Assembly (NCBI GenBank): GCA_902779445.1
Contig: CACZBM010000006.1
Span: 79,388-113,498, forward strand
Reading direction: 5' to 3'
Length of the DNA: 34,111 nt
Source of the DNA: an uncultured Lachnospiraceae bacterium
Lineage (GTDB): Bacteria > Bacillota > Clostridia > Lachnospirales > Lachnospiraceae
The notes beneath the pieces are model-generated. The model was given only the letters and a program-made list of their open reading frames with translations. It made no database searches and was not told the origin of the DNA. How positions within the stretch are numbered: the stretch's first letter is position 1; each line of letters opens with the position of its first letter. The translations under genes were made by a program, and so were the position numbers. Positions 15,539 to 24,459 of the stretch are shown one piece after another.

Positions 15539-18380
15539 TCATCCCCTTAAGCCCATCCAAGAAAATGTCAATGAAGCTCTCCACAGTTGACATCAGATAA
15601 AGTCCGGCATCATAATCAATGCTTATGCGCATCCCTTCGCTTTCATCATCATCGATGATCACTCCAAAGGGATCGATAGCCGGTATCCCGCCGACATCTA
15701 TGCCGTCCGCATCTATGACAAGATCACTGTCCAAATCGCTGTAAAGTGCTCCACGGTAATTGAAAACCATCATTTTTTCATCTTTGTTATGGCAGTAAGA
15801 ACCCGGGGTTCCTCCTTTAATTGCTGTCATAACCTGAACGGATACATCAGAAATGACGCTTCTTAAGGGTTTTTTCCCTCCAAAGAAAAAAAGGACAGGA
15901 CATGTCCCAAGGAACATGCCTGCTGACCTGATCCCTGCGACACTATCCCTTCCGCTCCATATCCATGACATCAGAACCGTGTCCGTACTGTTTATTTTTG
16001 AAAGAGCCAAAGCAGCAGCCGTCATAAAGACTGTGCCTACTGAGGTTCCGAATTTTACTGCGGCCTTTATAAGGCTTTTTTTGTCAAATCCGATCTCTCT
16101 TGTAATATTTTCAAGAATACTTATTTCCCCGGGTTTATCAGGACGGGGGAGTCGCATAAGCAAATCCGATGCCTTCATTTCAGACATATTATTCTCCCGG
16201 TATATGTGACGGTCCTCCTCATGCTTCAGAATATCCTGTATGATCTCATAATAAGGGTCAGGCTCGATATCTGCTCCGTTATATATTGAGATTATATCCT
16301 CCGTCAGATTTCTGAGTGACGTCCCGTCACATATCAGGTGGCTGATATCGGTTAAAAGCATAAGCTTTCCAGGTGATTTTACTATACTGAACCTGCACAT
16401 CGGCGTCCCGTCAAAAGAGGGCGGCTTCAGAAAGGAAGCGATCTCCTTTTTAAGCTCTTTCCCGGAAATCTCTGTGACGGGACATACATCTTCAGCTGGA
16501 GGACACATATACTGACGCCATTCGCATCCTTTTTTCATGATGGTGACTGCGAGACCCGGATGTGCCTTGAAAGCTTTGTTTACCGAATCCTTTAACTTTA
16601 TTACATCAGTATCCGGCTTAAAATCCAGGAAAAATCCAAAATTAAACAGTAAAGAACCGGGATATTTTAACTGCAGCTCAAGATAATTCTTCTGCATATC
16701 TGTTAAGGGAAGGCCTTCCGGCGGAAAGGAATGGCCTGATACCGGAGCTTTCAGCTTTTTCAGGGCATTATCGATGTTTCTTACAGTCCGGTTTTCATAT
16801 AACATCCTGAAGGTAAGAGACGGAATAGCTGCATCCATAAGGAGCTTCATGGCAAGGAGCGAGCTTCCCCCAAGGAGGAAAAAGCTGTCATCTATTCCGA
16901 TCTTACGGTCATTTATCTCAAGTATCTCTTCAAATAAAGCGCAGAGCTTCCTCTGAAGATCATTTTCAGGTTCTGCGTAAACTGCGAAAATATCTTTGAT
17001 ATCCGGGTCAGGAAGTGCGTTTCTGTCTACTTTTCCGTTTGTATTCTTCGGAAGGTCCTTTATACCCACAAAGCAGGACGGCAGCATGAATTCCGGAAGG
17101 ATATGTTTTAGTTTCTTTAATGCTCCTTCCCTGTCAATGCCGGAGTCCTCCGGAACATAAACGCAAAGGTACTTTACGCCGGAGCGGATTAAAGCTTTAC
17201 AAACCGCAAAATCAACTCCTGTAACCTTTTTTACCGCTTGTTCTATTTCCGAAGGGTCTATCCTGTTTCCATTAAGCTTTATCATTTGATCATCACGTCC
17301 GAGAATGGTCAACACTCCATTGTCGCACGAAACAAAATCATTTGACCTGAAATATCTGATCCCGTCTTTTATAAAAAAGCATTTGTCATCATCACTGTTT
17401 AAGTATCCCCTGAAATAAGGAAGACTGATGCAAAAGACGCCCTCTTTTTCGTTTATCTGTCCATCGCCATCCACAAGTATCCATTTTATGCCCTCTAATG
17501 GCCTCCCGACCGGCGTGTTGTCATAGGAACGGTCAATCTTAAATATACAGGTGGGATATCCGAATTCAGTGGCACCATATATATTCTTTATATCAAAGTT
17601 CTCTGTATATACATCCGATGCCATCTCCCCTCCCACGTAAATAACAGAAAGCCTAAGAAATCCTGTTGAAAGTAGAGCTTTGGCAAGGGTCGGAGGCATG
17701 AAGGTTACATTTATAGCATGTTTATCAAAATATGACAAAAGCGCCTTTTGGTTCCTTACAAGGTATAGGGGCAATTCGTGAAGGACAGCCCCTACAGCCA
17801 GGACCCCCACAGTAATATAGATCCCTACCACATATGACTCCGGAATTATATTCCCGAAAGCAGCCGGGAGATAACCTTCGGCCATCTGACGGGTACCCTT
17901 TATGATACTGTCATATATTCCGTATTCCTGAGCGGATCCCTTGGGGTTGCCGGTGCTTCCGGAGGTATATACGATAAAAGCAAGATCATGTTCCGCCGCA
18001 TCCACCCACCTTTCAAAGCTTAAGGGAGGAATCTCCATTGCCCGGTCAAAATGTGAACGGTCAAAAATAAGGACTGCTTTACAGTCCTTATAAATATAAT
18101 CTATTCTTTCCTGTCCCAGCATATCCTCAACGCTTACAAAAGCCGCCCCGGCCTTCATAATGCCAAGCCGGGCTGCAATAGGCTCCATTCCCCTGCCGCA
18201 ATTTATCACCACCACACTTTCTCTCCCTATCCCAAGCTTCAGGAGATATGATGCGATCCTTCCCGATATGGTGTCCAGATCTCCATAGGATGTGGTACGT
18301 TTCCCTTCCATATCAATGACTGCGGCCGCAGCCGGGTTTTTAAGGGATATGTCATGAAAGATATGTAAAAATGAGATCAT
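15522..18380 (-). CDS. NRPS-like adenylation-carrier-condensation (A-T-C) protein, copy 1
   Basis: A 952-residue single module in the order A, T, C. The adenylation domain (1-460) has YTSGSTGNPKG (138-148), YGATEF (268-273), the A7/A8 region GRDDQMIKLNGNRI and the catalytic lysine K450. The carrier domain has LGGSSL with phosphopantetheine serine S507. The condensation-like domain (about 555-950) has SHLICDG at 680-686: the second, catalytic histidine is kept, the first is Ser. By hand alignment to GrsA, the Asp that binds the amino group of amino acids is V184, so an ordinary alpha-amino acid may not be the substrate. It follows the second MATE gene by 7 nt, with AGG before the ATG. Confidence 0.88.
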   Translation of the reverse strand: MISFLHIFHDISLKNPAAAAVIDMEGKRTTSYGDLDTISGRIASYLLKLGIGRESVVVINCGRGMEPIAARLGIMKAGAAFVSVEDMLGQERIDYIYKDCKAVLIFDRSHFDRAMEIPPLSFERWVDAAEHDLAFIVYTSGSTGNPKGSAQEYGIYDSIIKGTRQMAEGYLPAAFGNIIPESYVVGIYITVGVLAVGAVLHELPLYLVRNQKALLSYFDKHAINVTFMPPTLAKALLSTGFLRLSVIYVGGEMASDVYTENFDIKNIYGATEFGYPTCIFKIDRSYDNTPVGRPLEGIKWILVDGDGQINEKEGVFCISLPYFRGYLNSDDDKCFFIKDGIRYFRSNDFVSCDNGVLTILGRDDQMIKLNGNRIDPSEIEQAVKKVTGVDFAVCKALIRSGVKYLCVYVPEDSGIDREGALKKLKHILPEFMLPSCFVGIKDLPKNTNGKVDRNALPDPDIKDIFAVYAEPENDLQRKLCALFEEILEINDRKIGIDDSFFLLGGSSLLAMKLLMDAAIPSLTFRMLYENRTVRNIDNALKKLKAPVSGHSFPPEGLPLTDMQKNYLELQLKYPGSLLFNFGFFLDFKPDTDVIKLKDSVNKAFKAHPGLAVTIMKKGCEWRQYMCPPAEDVCPVTEISGKELKKEIASFLKPPSFDGTPMCRFSIVKSPGKLMLLTDISHLICDGTSLRNLTEDIISIYNGADIEPDPYYEIIQDILKHEEDRHIYRENNMSEMKASDLLMRLPRPDKPGEISILENITREIGFDKKSLIKAAVKFGTSVGTVFMTAAALALSKINSTDTVLMSWIWSGRDSVAGIRSAGMFLGTCPVLFFFGGKKPLRSVISDVSVQVMTAIKGGTPGSYCHNKDEKMMVFNYRGALYSDLDSDLVIDADGIDVGGIPAIDPFGVIIDDDESEGMRISIDYDAGLYLMSTVESFIDIFLDGLKGMITQHP

Positions 18381-18387
18381 TCTACCT

Positions 18388-20178
18388 TCAGCCCTTTGCC
18401 TTCATTTGCTCGTTAATAAGTCTTTTATAGGGAATAACAAAGCTTGTCCTGTTGTATCCTGAGGTTTTCTGGTATTTCCTCTCCTCGAAATCCGTAAGAA
18501 GTGAGGAAACTAAATATGAGCGGATACTGGAAGGAACCATATCGGTATCCGACATGTCTATGGGCTTTCCGTCATTCCAGAGAACAAGTCTGGCGTTCTC
18601 CGTGTCACAGCTCACGAAGGCATCAATATGAACATATTCCTTTTCGGGATTAGCTTCCTTTATCAGCATGCTCATATCCTCGATGAGCAGCATACAGAAA
18701 TTGACAGCACGCCTCGGAGCTTTTTTTTCAACTAAGAAGCTTTCCACCCTGTCACGCATATCAATAATCTCATCAACATTTGTCTGGTAGCTATAATTAA
18801 GCGAGGAACCTGAGCCTTTCTCTATCAGGAAAGGAAACATATCTATCCCATACATCTTTATGGCAATAAATGATAATACAAAAAGACAGATGTACGGACA
18901 GAGGGCTTCCCCGATCCATAAACCTACAGGACCGATGGAAAAGCCGAGAATAAACACAACGGGAAGTCTGGCAATGATCGTGTCCAGAAGATCCCCCACA
19001 AGCTGTAGCCGATATTTTCCGATATTACCATAATAATCCAGGAAAAGTCCGTAAAATATGTAAGCTACGGATGCAAACGAAGTGATCCTGCAGGCTGTGA
19101 CAGTAAATGAGCTTAATGCTGCCGAATCAATGCCGTACAAACGAGGAAGAAACGGGGACAGAATCCATACGATCGCTATGTATAAGATGCCGATATTTAA
19201 GGTCAGCCTGACACCAAAAAGAAGGAGGCTTTTCATTGCTTCCTTATTCCGGTCCCCCCAGTAGGAAATGAGCATGGTTTTCATGGAATCATTGACACCG
19301 CCGCCGATCGCCATCATATCATATACCAGTCCGGTTACTGCGATAACAGCAAGATATTCACTACCCAGAATCTTTATTACAAAGATTTCGATAATGAAAA
19401 CATAGAGGCAGCTAGCGGCACCGTCCAATGCATCTACCCCACCTATCAGAAACATCTCTTTAAAGACATCCGGATCAAATGACAGGATCGGACGTATGCG
19501 GTATTTCTCGCTGAAAAAGTGGGAGAAAGAAATAAGGAATGCAAGCAGAATTCCTATGGCACTTCCAAGGGAAGCTCCCATTATCCCAAGGTGAGGTATG
19601 AGTAAGATTGAAACAAGCGCATTACAGACAACAAGGGAAATACTTGAAATGATAACCCTTATCTCATCCCCGTCCACATACAGTATCTCGTTCAAAACCG
19701 AATGCAGCGGGGAAATAATGAATGTGAAACGTAAGAAATAAAGGTACTGTATTCCATATTCCAGAACTCTTCCCTCCGCACCCATAATCATAAGGATACT
19801 ATTCCCCCAGGCAAACGAGGCTGCTGACAGAAGCATCCCGATGACAAGGGATATAATTCCGGTCATTCCCAGTATTCTGCGGCTTTTTTCGGTATCATAA
19901 TTCCCGACCGCACGGGTATAGAGTACGGAGGTCCCGGTGGATATCAGTGTCCCAAAGATCAATGAAAACATAATGACGGGTGCTACCAGCATTGTTGCGG
20001 ATATTGCATCTGATCCTATCATATTTCCAAGTATCACCTTGTCTGTTGCCGTCATTATGATGCTGTCGACAGCATCTATCATTGAGGCGAACATGAGACT
20101 CCTGACCTTAGCTTTGGCAAGGTATCCGACGGATCCGGATGTATGATTTATTTTGTTCAATTTTTTATCGTAAAACAT
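18388..20178 (-). CDS. MATE-type transporter fused to a degenerate GHKL/HATPase domain (copy 2)
   Basis: A 596-residue protein from the ATG at 20178; the open frame runs to 20262, but that would overlap the divergent gene and the likely promoter. Residues 1-460 are MATE-like with about 12 membrane segments (YLAKAKVRSLMFASMIDAVD at the start). The last 130 residues resemble HATPase_c_2: an N-box-like LLIEDMSMLIKEA and a G1-like WNDGKPID. The N-box Asn and the glycine-rich G2 loop are missing, unlike copy 1, so ATP binding is doubtful. It is the first gene of a two-gene operon with the A-T-C protein, which suggests it moves that protein's product or its carrier. Confidence 0.82.
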   Translation of the reverse strand: MFYDKKLNKINHTSGSVGYLAKAKVRSLMFASMIDAVDSIIMTATDKVILGNMIGSDAISATMLVAPVIMFSLIFGTLISTGTSVLYTRAVGNYDTEKSRRILGMTGIISLVIGMLLSAASFAWGNSILMIMGAEGRVLEYGIQYLYFLRFTFIISPLHSVLNEILYVDGDEIRVIISSISLVVCNALVSILLIPHLGIMGASLGSAIGILLAFLISFSHFFSEKYRIRPILSFDPDVFKEMFLIGGVDALDGAASCLYVFIIEIFVIKILGSEYLAVIAVTGLVYDMMAIGGGVNDSMKTMLISYWGDRNKEAMKSLLLFGVRLTLNIGILYIAIVWILSPFLPRLYGIDSAALSSFTVTACRITSFASVAYIFYGLFLDYYGNIGKYRLQLVGDLLDTIIARLPVVFILGFSIGPVGLWIGEALCPYICLFVLSFIAIKMYGIDMFPFLIEKGSGSSLNYSYQTNVDEIIDMRDRVESFLVEKKAPRRAVNFCMLLIEDMSMLIKEANPEKEYVHIDAFVSCDTENARLVLWNDGKPIDMSDTDMVPSSIRSYLVSSLLTDFEERKYQKTSGYNRTSFVIPYKRLINEQMKAKG

Positions 20179-20186
20179 ATTCAGTA

Positions 20187-20214
20187 TATTATAATACTTT
20201 ATTTTTTTTGTCCA
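20187..20214. promoter_or_regulatory. Divergent promoter with a shared palindromic -10
   Basis: The 10-bp palindrome TATTATAATA (20187-20196) presents TATAAT on both strands. Leftward, TGGACA (20214..20209) is a possible -35 with a short 15-bp spacer; transcription would begin about 3 nt before the MATE ATG at 20178. Rightward, the -10 at 20190-20195 has only a weak -35 and would give a leader of about 44 nt to 20246. It could co-express the two halves of the island. Confidence 0.5.
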
Positions 20215-20245
20215 TTGACAGATTATGTGTGATATCATTCTGCTT

Positions 20246-22270
20246 ATGAACAGAACTTCCAAAAGAATGCTTTTGCAAGAAATCAGAAGGAGTCTTAAAG
20301 GCTATCCGGAACACGCCGGTACAGTCGCTGTATTTGCGTCATTTGCTGCTTTCGTTTATTTTAAGAACAGGCTGACCCCCAGATATGCCGATGATTATCC
20401 TTATTCTTTTATATGGGACGGTGATAATAACGGAAATCTCCTGTACGGAAACCAGAAATACAGGAGAGTAAAAAGTTTTAAGGATTTGTTAAGGTCGCAG
20501 ATTTCCCACTATAAAACCTGGGGAGGTAGGACCCTTGCGCACTCCCTTGCGCAGGCGTTTCTCGCCTTTGATGACAAGAAGCACTTTGACAGAGCGAATA
20601 CCCTTGCAATCTTAACCCAGTTATTCATATGCGCATCACTCGGGTCGGGGAAAATCGCGGATTTAAGATCCGTTTCCCCCGAAAAAGCTCTGCTCCTCAC
20701 AGCCGGTTTTTTCTTTTCGGCGCCCCATATTTTCGCATCCTGTTTCTGGCTTACGGGCGCTATGAATTATCTCTGGATGGGGATACTTCAGTCAGCCTTC
20801 GTACTTCCATATTCCCTTAAATACCATGGAACGCTTCAAAAATTCCCGGAAAGCCTTGCCTTCCTTTCAGGGCTTCTGTCAGGCTGGTCTTCGGAGGCCG
20901 GTGCCGGGGCAGCAATGATGCTTGCCGGCATGGAAACGCTATTTTCACTTATTCATAAAGAGTATTCCTCCTGGATGGGCTTCGGACTCTTGGGCGGGTT
21001 TATTGGAATGCTGCTTTTACTTCTCTCTCCCGGAAACAGGACGAGATATGCTCTTACACCCGAGCTTGAAGAATGCGAACCGGATTCTCCTGAGGATCAT
21101 GCTGTCAACACCAAAGAATTTCTCTATTCACCCGCAATGTTTAAGAAATGGTTTAAGGAAGGATTCCTGTATACTCTTTATAAGGAACTTCCGCTGCAGA
21201 TACCGGTTATACTGTACTTCCTGCAGGAAAAGTGCAGGGACAGGAAAACAGATCTTTTTATCCTTGCTCTGGAGTCGGCGGTTCTTGCGGTGCCGTCTGT
21301 TATGATGCTTTCACCGGAGTATCCGCAGCGAGCAACGTATTCTTCCGTTTTATATCTGCTCTCCGCCGCTGTCCGTGTCTTTGATCACCTAGACATACCG
21401 GATTTTAATTCCTTAAATCCGTTGCAAAAGAGTATCGCTTTAGCCGCAGCATTTTATCTGTCCGTAAAAGCCCTCTCAGGCCTCATAGTTGATGCGGACA
21501 ACTCCGTCCAGTTTGACAGGCAGATAAAATTCATCAAAAATAACATGCATGATCCCATTGTTTACGTGGAGGATACGGATATCCCTTCCCCCTATATTTT
21601 TCTTGCCGGGGACAGATCCATAACGGCTGATGCCTGCATGGGTATATGTAATGAATATGAGGAGAATTACTATAACAAAGCTGTTTCAGCCTACTATGGG
21701 GCTCATAAGGTAAAATGCGGTCCTTACGATGAACATGTTTACGAGCAGAATGATCCTTCCTCAATTCTTTTTTCCATAACAAATCCGGTTAAAAGCCTTG
21801 TCATGAAAACAAAGGAGATAATAAGAGGTTCAAAAGAGTATGACCCAATAGATACCGTGTTCTATCCGCTTAAAAAATGCGGGCATCCCGGAACGGAATA
21901 CTATGTATATGATAAACCGCTGAAGGGAAATAAAAAGCCAATCGTCTATTCCCTTGGAGCGAGGTCCGGGTCCGCAGCCGGGCTTTCAAGACTGGAGAAG
22001 ATCACGGAGAAGCTCGGTCACGACCATATCGACCTCCTGAAGTTGCACATCAGCGGTTCGGTATCCGATGTATTAAGATCCCTTAAGGAAAGCAATGTGC
22101 CTATTAGACAGATCTGCCTTGAGATTCATGGAATAATTTTTAATAAAAACAGGGAAATATTCAAGCATGTTGTTGATGAGATGCATAAAATGGGTTACAT
22201 AGTAATATACTGGGATAAGAAAATATCCAGATTTACATTCCTTAAAAGGGCCAATCCAAGACATTTATGA
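20246..22270 (+). CDS. DUF6056/GT-C-like polytopic membrane protein A with FkbM-like tail
   Basis: A 674-residue membrane protein. One segment near residue 25 is followed by the acidic outer-loop motif LTPRYADDYPYSFIWD, then SQISHYKTWGGRT, then about 8-9 further hydrophobic segments to residue 440. I associate this pattern with DUF6056, and an acidic pair in the first outer loop is typical of GT-C glycosyltransferases using polyprenyl-linked sugars. Residues 553-672 resemble the C-terminal half of an FkbM/Methyltransf_21 domain (PIVYSLG, then DLLKL-HISG, QICLEIH, RFTFLKR) with the DIEG motif changed to HISG. The start is set by the exact length match to copy B, not by a ribosome binding site. 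It overlaps B by 4 bp. Confidence 0.8.
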   Translation: MNRTSKRMLLQEIRRSLKGYPEHAGTVAVFASFAAFVYFKNRLTPRYADDYPYSFIWDGDNNGNLLYGNQKYRRVKSFKDLLRSQISHYKTWGGRTLAHSLAQAFLAFDDKKHFDRANTLAILTQLFICASLGSGKIADLRSVSPEKALLLTAGFFFSAPHIFASCFWLTGAMNYLWMGILQSAFVLPYSLKYHGTLQKFPESLAFLSGLLSGWSSEAGAGAAMMLAGMETLFSLIHKEYSSWMGFGLLGGFIGMLLLLLSPGNRTRYALTPELEECEPDSPEDHAVNTKEFLYSPAMFKKWFKEGFLYTLYKELPLQIPVILYFLQEKCRDRKTDLFILALESAVLAVPSVMMLSPEYPQRATYSSVLYLLSAAVRVFDHLDIPDFNSLNPLQKSIALAAAFYLSVKALSGLIVDADNSVQFDRQIKFIKNNMHDPIVYVEDTDIPSPYIFLAGDRSITADACMGICNEYEENYYNKAVSAYYGAHKVKCGPYDEHVYEQNDPSSILFSITNPVKSLVMKTKEIIRGSKEYDPIDTVFYPLKKCGHPGTEYYVYDKPLKGNKKPIVYSLGARSGSAAGLSRLEKITEKLGHDHIDLLKLHISGSVSDVLRSLKESNVPIRQICLEIHGIIFNKNREIFKHVVDEMHKMGYIVIYWDKKISRFTFLKRANPRHL

Positions 22271-24291
22271 ACAGAACGATCAAAAGAAAGATTATACGGG
22301 AAATTAGCAGGAAATTAATGGTTTCTCCGGAGTTACTCAAATCATCCGCCATCTTTATTTCCTTTGCTTCCCTCATGTATTTCAAGAGCAGACTCACTCC
22401 TCTGTATGCGGATGATTACCCCTATTCCTTTATCTGGGACGGTGAAAATAACGGGAATCTGGCATACGGAAACCAGAAATACAGAAGGGTGAAGAATTTT
22501 AAGGATCTATTAAAATCCCAGATATCCCACTATAAAACCTGGGACGGAAGGACTCTTGCGGAGTCCCTTGTGCAGATCTTTCTTGCCTTTGACGACAAAA
22601 AACACTTTGACAGGGCAAATACCCTTGTCATATTAACCCAGCTGCTTTTATGCGCAGCTATAGGTTCAGGGAATATAGCGGACTTAAAATCAATTAAGCC
22701 CGAAAAGGCTCTGCTCCTCACAGCCGGCTTTTTCCTTTCTGCACCGCATCTCATCGCTACCTGTTTCTGGCTTACAGGCTCCATGAACTACCTCTGGATG
22801 GGAATACTTCAGTCGGCCTTTGTACTTCCCTATTCCCTTAAGCATCACGGATCGCTTGATAAGCTCCCGAAAAGCCTTGCATTTCTTTCAGGACTGCTGT
22901 CAGGCTGGTCTACGGAAACCGGTGCCGGAGCTTCGATGATGCTTGCGGCCTTGGAGACGATATATTCCATTAAGCATAAAGAATACGCTTCCTGGATGGG
23001 CTATGGGATTTTAGGATGTTTCATCGGTATACTGCTATTACTTATTTCACCCGGAAACGGGAAAAAAATAAGGCTGTGGAAAGAAGAGGCCAATGAAATC
23101 ATGCAATCTTTGGAGGATTCACTTCCCGGCTATGTTCCAAATAAGGATCTCTACACATCCACCATGTTTAAGAAGTGGTTTATGGAAGGCTTCCTTCCCA
23201 CGGTTATAAGGGAACTTCCGCTGCAGATACCTGTTATAATGTATTTTCTTCAGGGAAAGAAAAGGGACAGAAAAACAGATCTCTTTATCCTTGCCTTAGA
23301 GTCAGCGGTTTTCGCCATTCCGTCAGTTATGATGCTTTCACCGCAGTATCCTAGACGCTCAACATACTCTTCCGTTTTATTCCTTCTTTCTGCAGCTACC
23401 CGGGCATCAGATCACCTTGATATGCCGGACTTCAGTACCTGGAACCCGGCGCAAAAACTCATTGCGGCAGCTGTAACCCTGGGTTTGTCCGTAAACGCTC
23501 TTTCAAGCCTCATAGTTGATGCGGACAATTCCCTTCAATTTGACAGACAGATAAGATTCATTAAAGAAAACAAAAATGAGCCGCTTATCCATGTGGAAGA
23601 TACTGACGTCCCTTCGCCCTATGCTTTCCTTGCCGGGGACAGATCCATAACAGATGATATCTGCATGGGAGTATGCGTAAACGATGAGAATGATTACTAC
23701 AATAAGGCTGCCGCAGCGTATTACGGGGTCCAAAAGATAAAATGCGGTCCCTACGAAGGACATGTTTACGAGCAGAATGACCCTTCCTCGATATTGTTTT
23801 CCATAGTGAATCCGCTTAAAAGCCTTGCAATAAAGACCGGTGAGATAATATTCGGAAAGAAGAGCTTCGATGCGCTGGATACCGTGTATTATCCGCTTAA
23901 GAAATGCGGACGCCCCGGAATGGAATACTATGTATATGAGAAACCCCTGAAGGACGGCGGTAAACCTGTCGTTTACTCCCTTGGAGGAGATGGTTCTTCC
24001 CCGGCGACAAGAATCCGGCATCTAAAAGCAATTGCGGAAAAAAGGGGACATGACCACATCGACCTATTGAAGATTAATATTACCGGATCTGTTTTTAATA
24101 TAATCAGGTCACTTAAGGAATCCACTGTTCCGATAGGACAGATATGCCTGGAGGTTCATGAGCGTCTATTTTACAAGGACACGGGAAAGATAATGCGGTT
24201 AGTCCGTATGATACATAGGATGGGCTACGTTGTCATATACTGGGATAAAAGAAGATCAAGATTTACATTCCTTAAACGGGAAGTGACTTAA
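22267..24291 (+). CDS. DUF6056/GT-C-like polytopic membrane protein B with FkbM-like tail
   Basis: A 674-residue tandem paralogue of the preceding gene, identical in length and very similar throughout (LTPLYADDYPYSFIWD, SQISHYKTWDGRT, FWLTGSMNYLWMG). The two differ most near residues 275-300 and in the tail. The FkbM-like tail again lacks the SAM-binding middle, and the DIEG motif reads NITG (604-607). The ATGA overlap with gene A indicates coupled translation. If it is a GT-C enzyme, it would act on the outer face of the membrane with a polyprenyl-linked sugar; the keeping of two near copies suggests a heteromeric pair or two related substrates. Function is not established. Confidence 0.8.
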   Translation: MNRTIKRKIIREISRKLMVSPELLKSSAIFISFASLMYFKSRLTPLYADDYPYSFIWDGENNGNLAYGNQKYRRVKNFKDLLKSQISHYKTWDGRTLAESLVQIFLAFDDKKHFDRANTLVILTQLLLCAAIGSGNIADLKSIKPEKALLLTAGFFLSAPHLIATCFWLTGSMNYLWMGILQSAFVLPYSLKHHGSLDKLPKSLAFLSGLLSGWSTETGAGASMMLAALETIYSIKHKEYASWMGYGILGCFIGILLLLISPGNGKKIRLWKEEANEIMQSLEDSLPGYVPNKDLYTSTMFKKWFMEGFLPTVIRELPLQIPVIMYFLQGKKRDRKTDLFILALESAVFAIPSVMMLSPQYPRRSTYSSVLFLLSAATRASDHLDMPDFSTWNPAQKLIAAAVTLGLSVNALSSLIVDADNSLQFDRQIRFIKENKNEPLIHVEDTDVPSPYAFLAGDRSITDDICMGVCVNDENDYYNKAAAAYYGVQKIKCGPYEGHVYEQNDPSSILFSIVNPLKSLAIKTGEIIFGKKSFDALDTVYYPLKKCGRPGMEYYVYEKPLKDGGKPVVYSLGGDGSSPATRIRHLKAIAEKRGHDHIDLLKINITGSVFNIIRSLKESTVPIGQICLEVHERLFYKDTGKIMRLVRMIHRMGYVVIYWDKRRSRFTFLKREVT

Positions 24292-24319
24292 TTATAGCAG
24301 GGATATATAAGCCTATTAC

Positions 24320-24348
24320 TTGGTTGTATTTGGTGAAAATGCTATAAT
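24320..24348 (+). promoter_or_regulatory. Extended -10 promoter of A-T-C gene 2
   Basis: TGCTATAAT (24341-24348 region) is an extended -10 with a TTGGTT -35 (24320-24325) at 17 bp. The leader is about 105 nt and ends in AGAAGGGGG ahead of the ATG at 24460. I see no other feature in the 24292-24459 gap. Confidence 0.6.
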
Positions 24349-24459
24349 GGATTTATAAATCTATATTTTGATTCGGACGCCAAAAGTATTGAAGAACGCA
24401 AAAATAATGGGATTAGGGTTTCTTTGTAAAGATGCTTGGAATAGAAGGGGGTAAAACTG

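Noticed and set aside
20179..20262. Longer start for MATE-HATPase copy 2, adding 28 residues
   Set aside because: It would run through the probable promoter and overlap the divergent gene; the extra residues are not MATE-like.
23503..24021. A 172-codon minus-strand frame inside membrane protein gene B
   Set aside because: Shadow of a strongly supported gene; no family resemblance.
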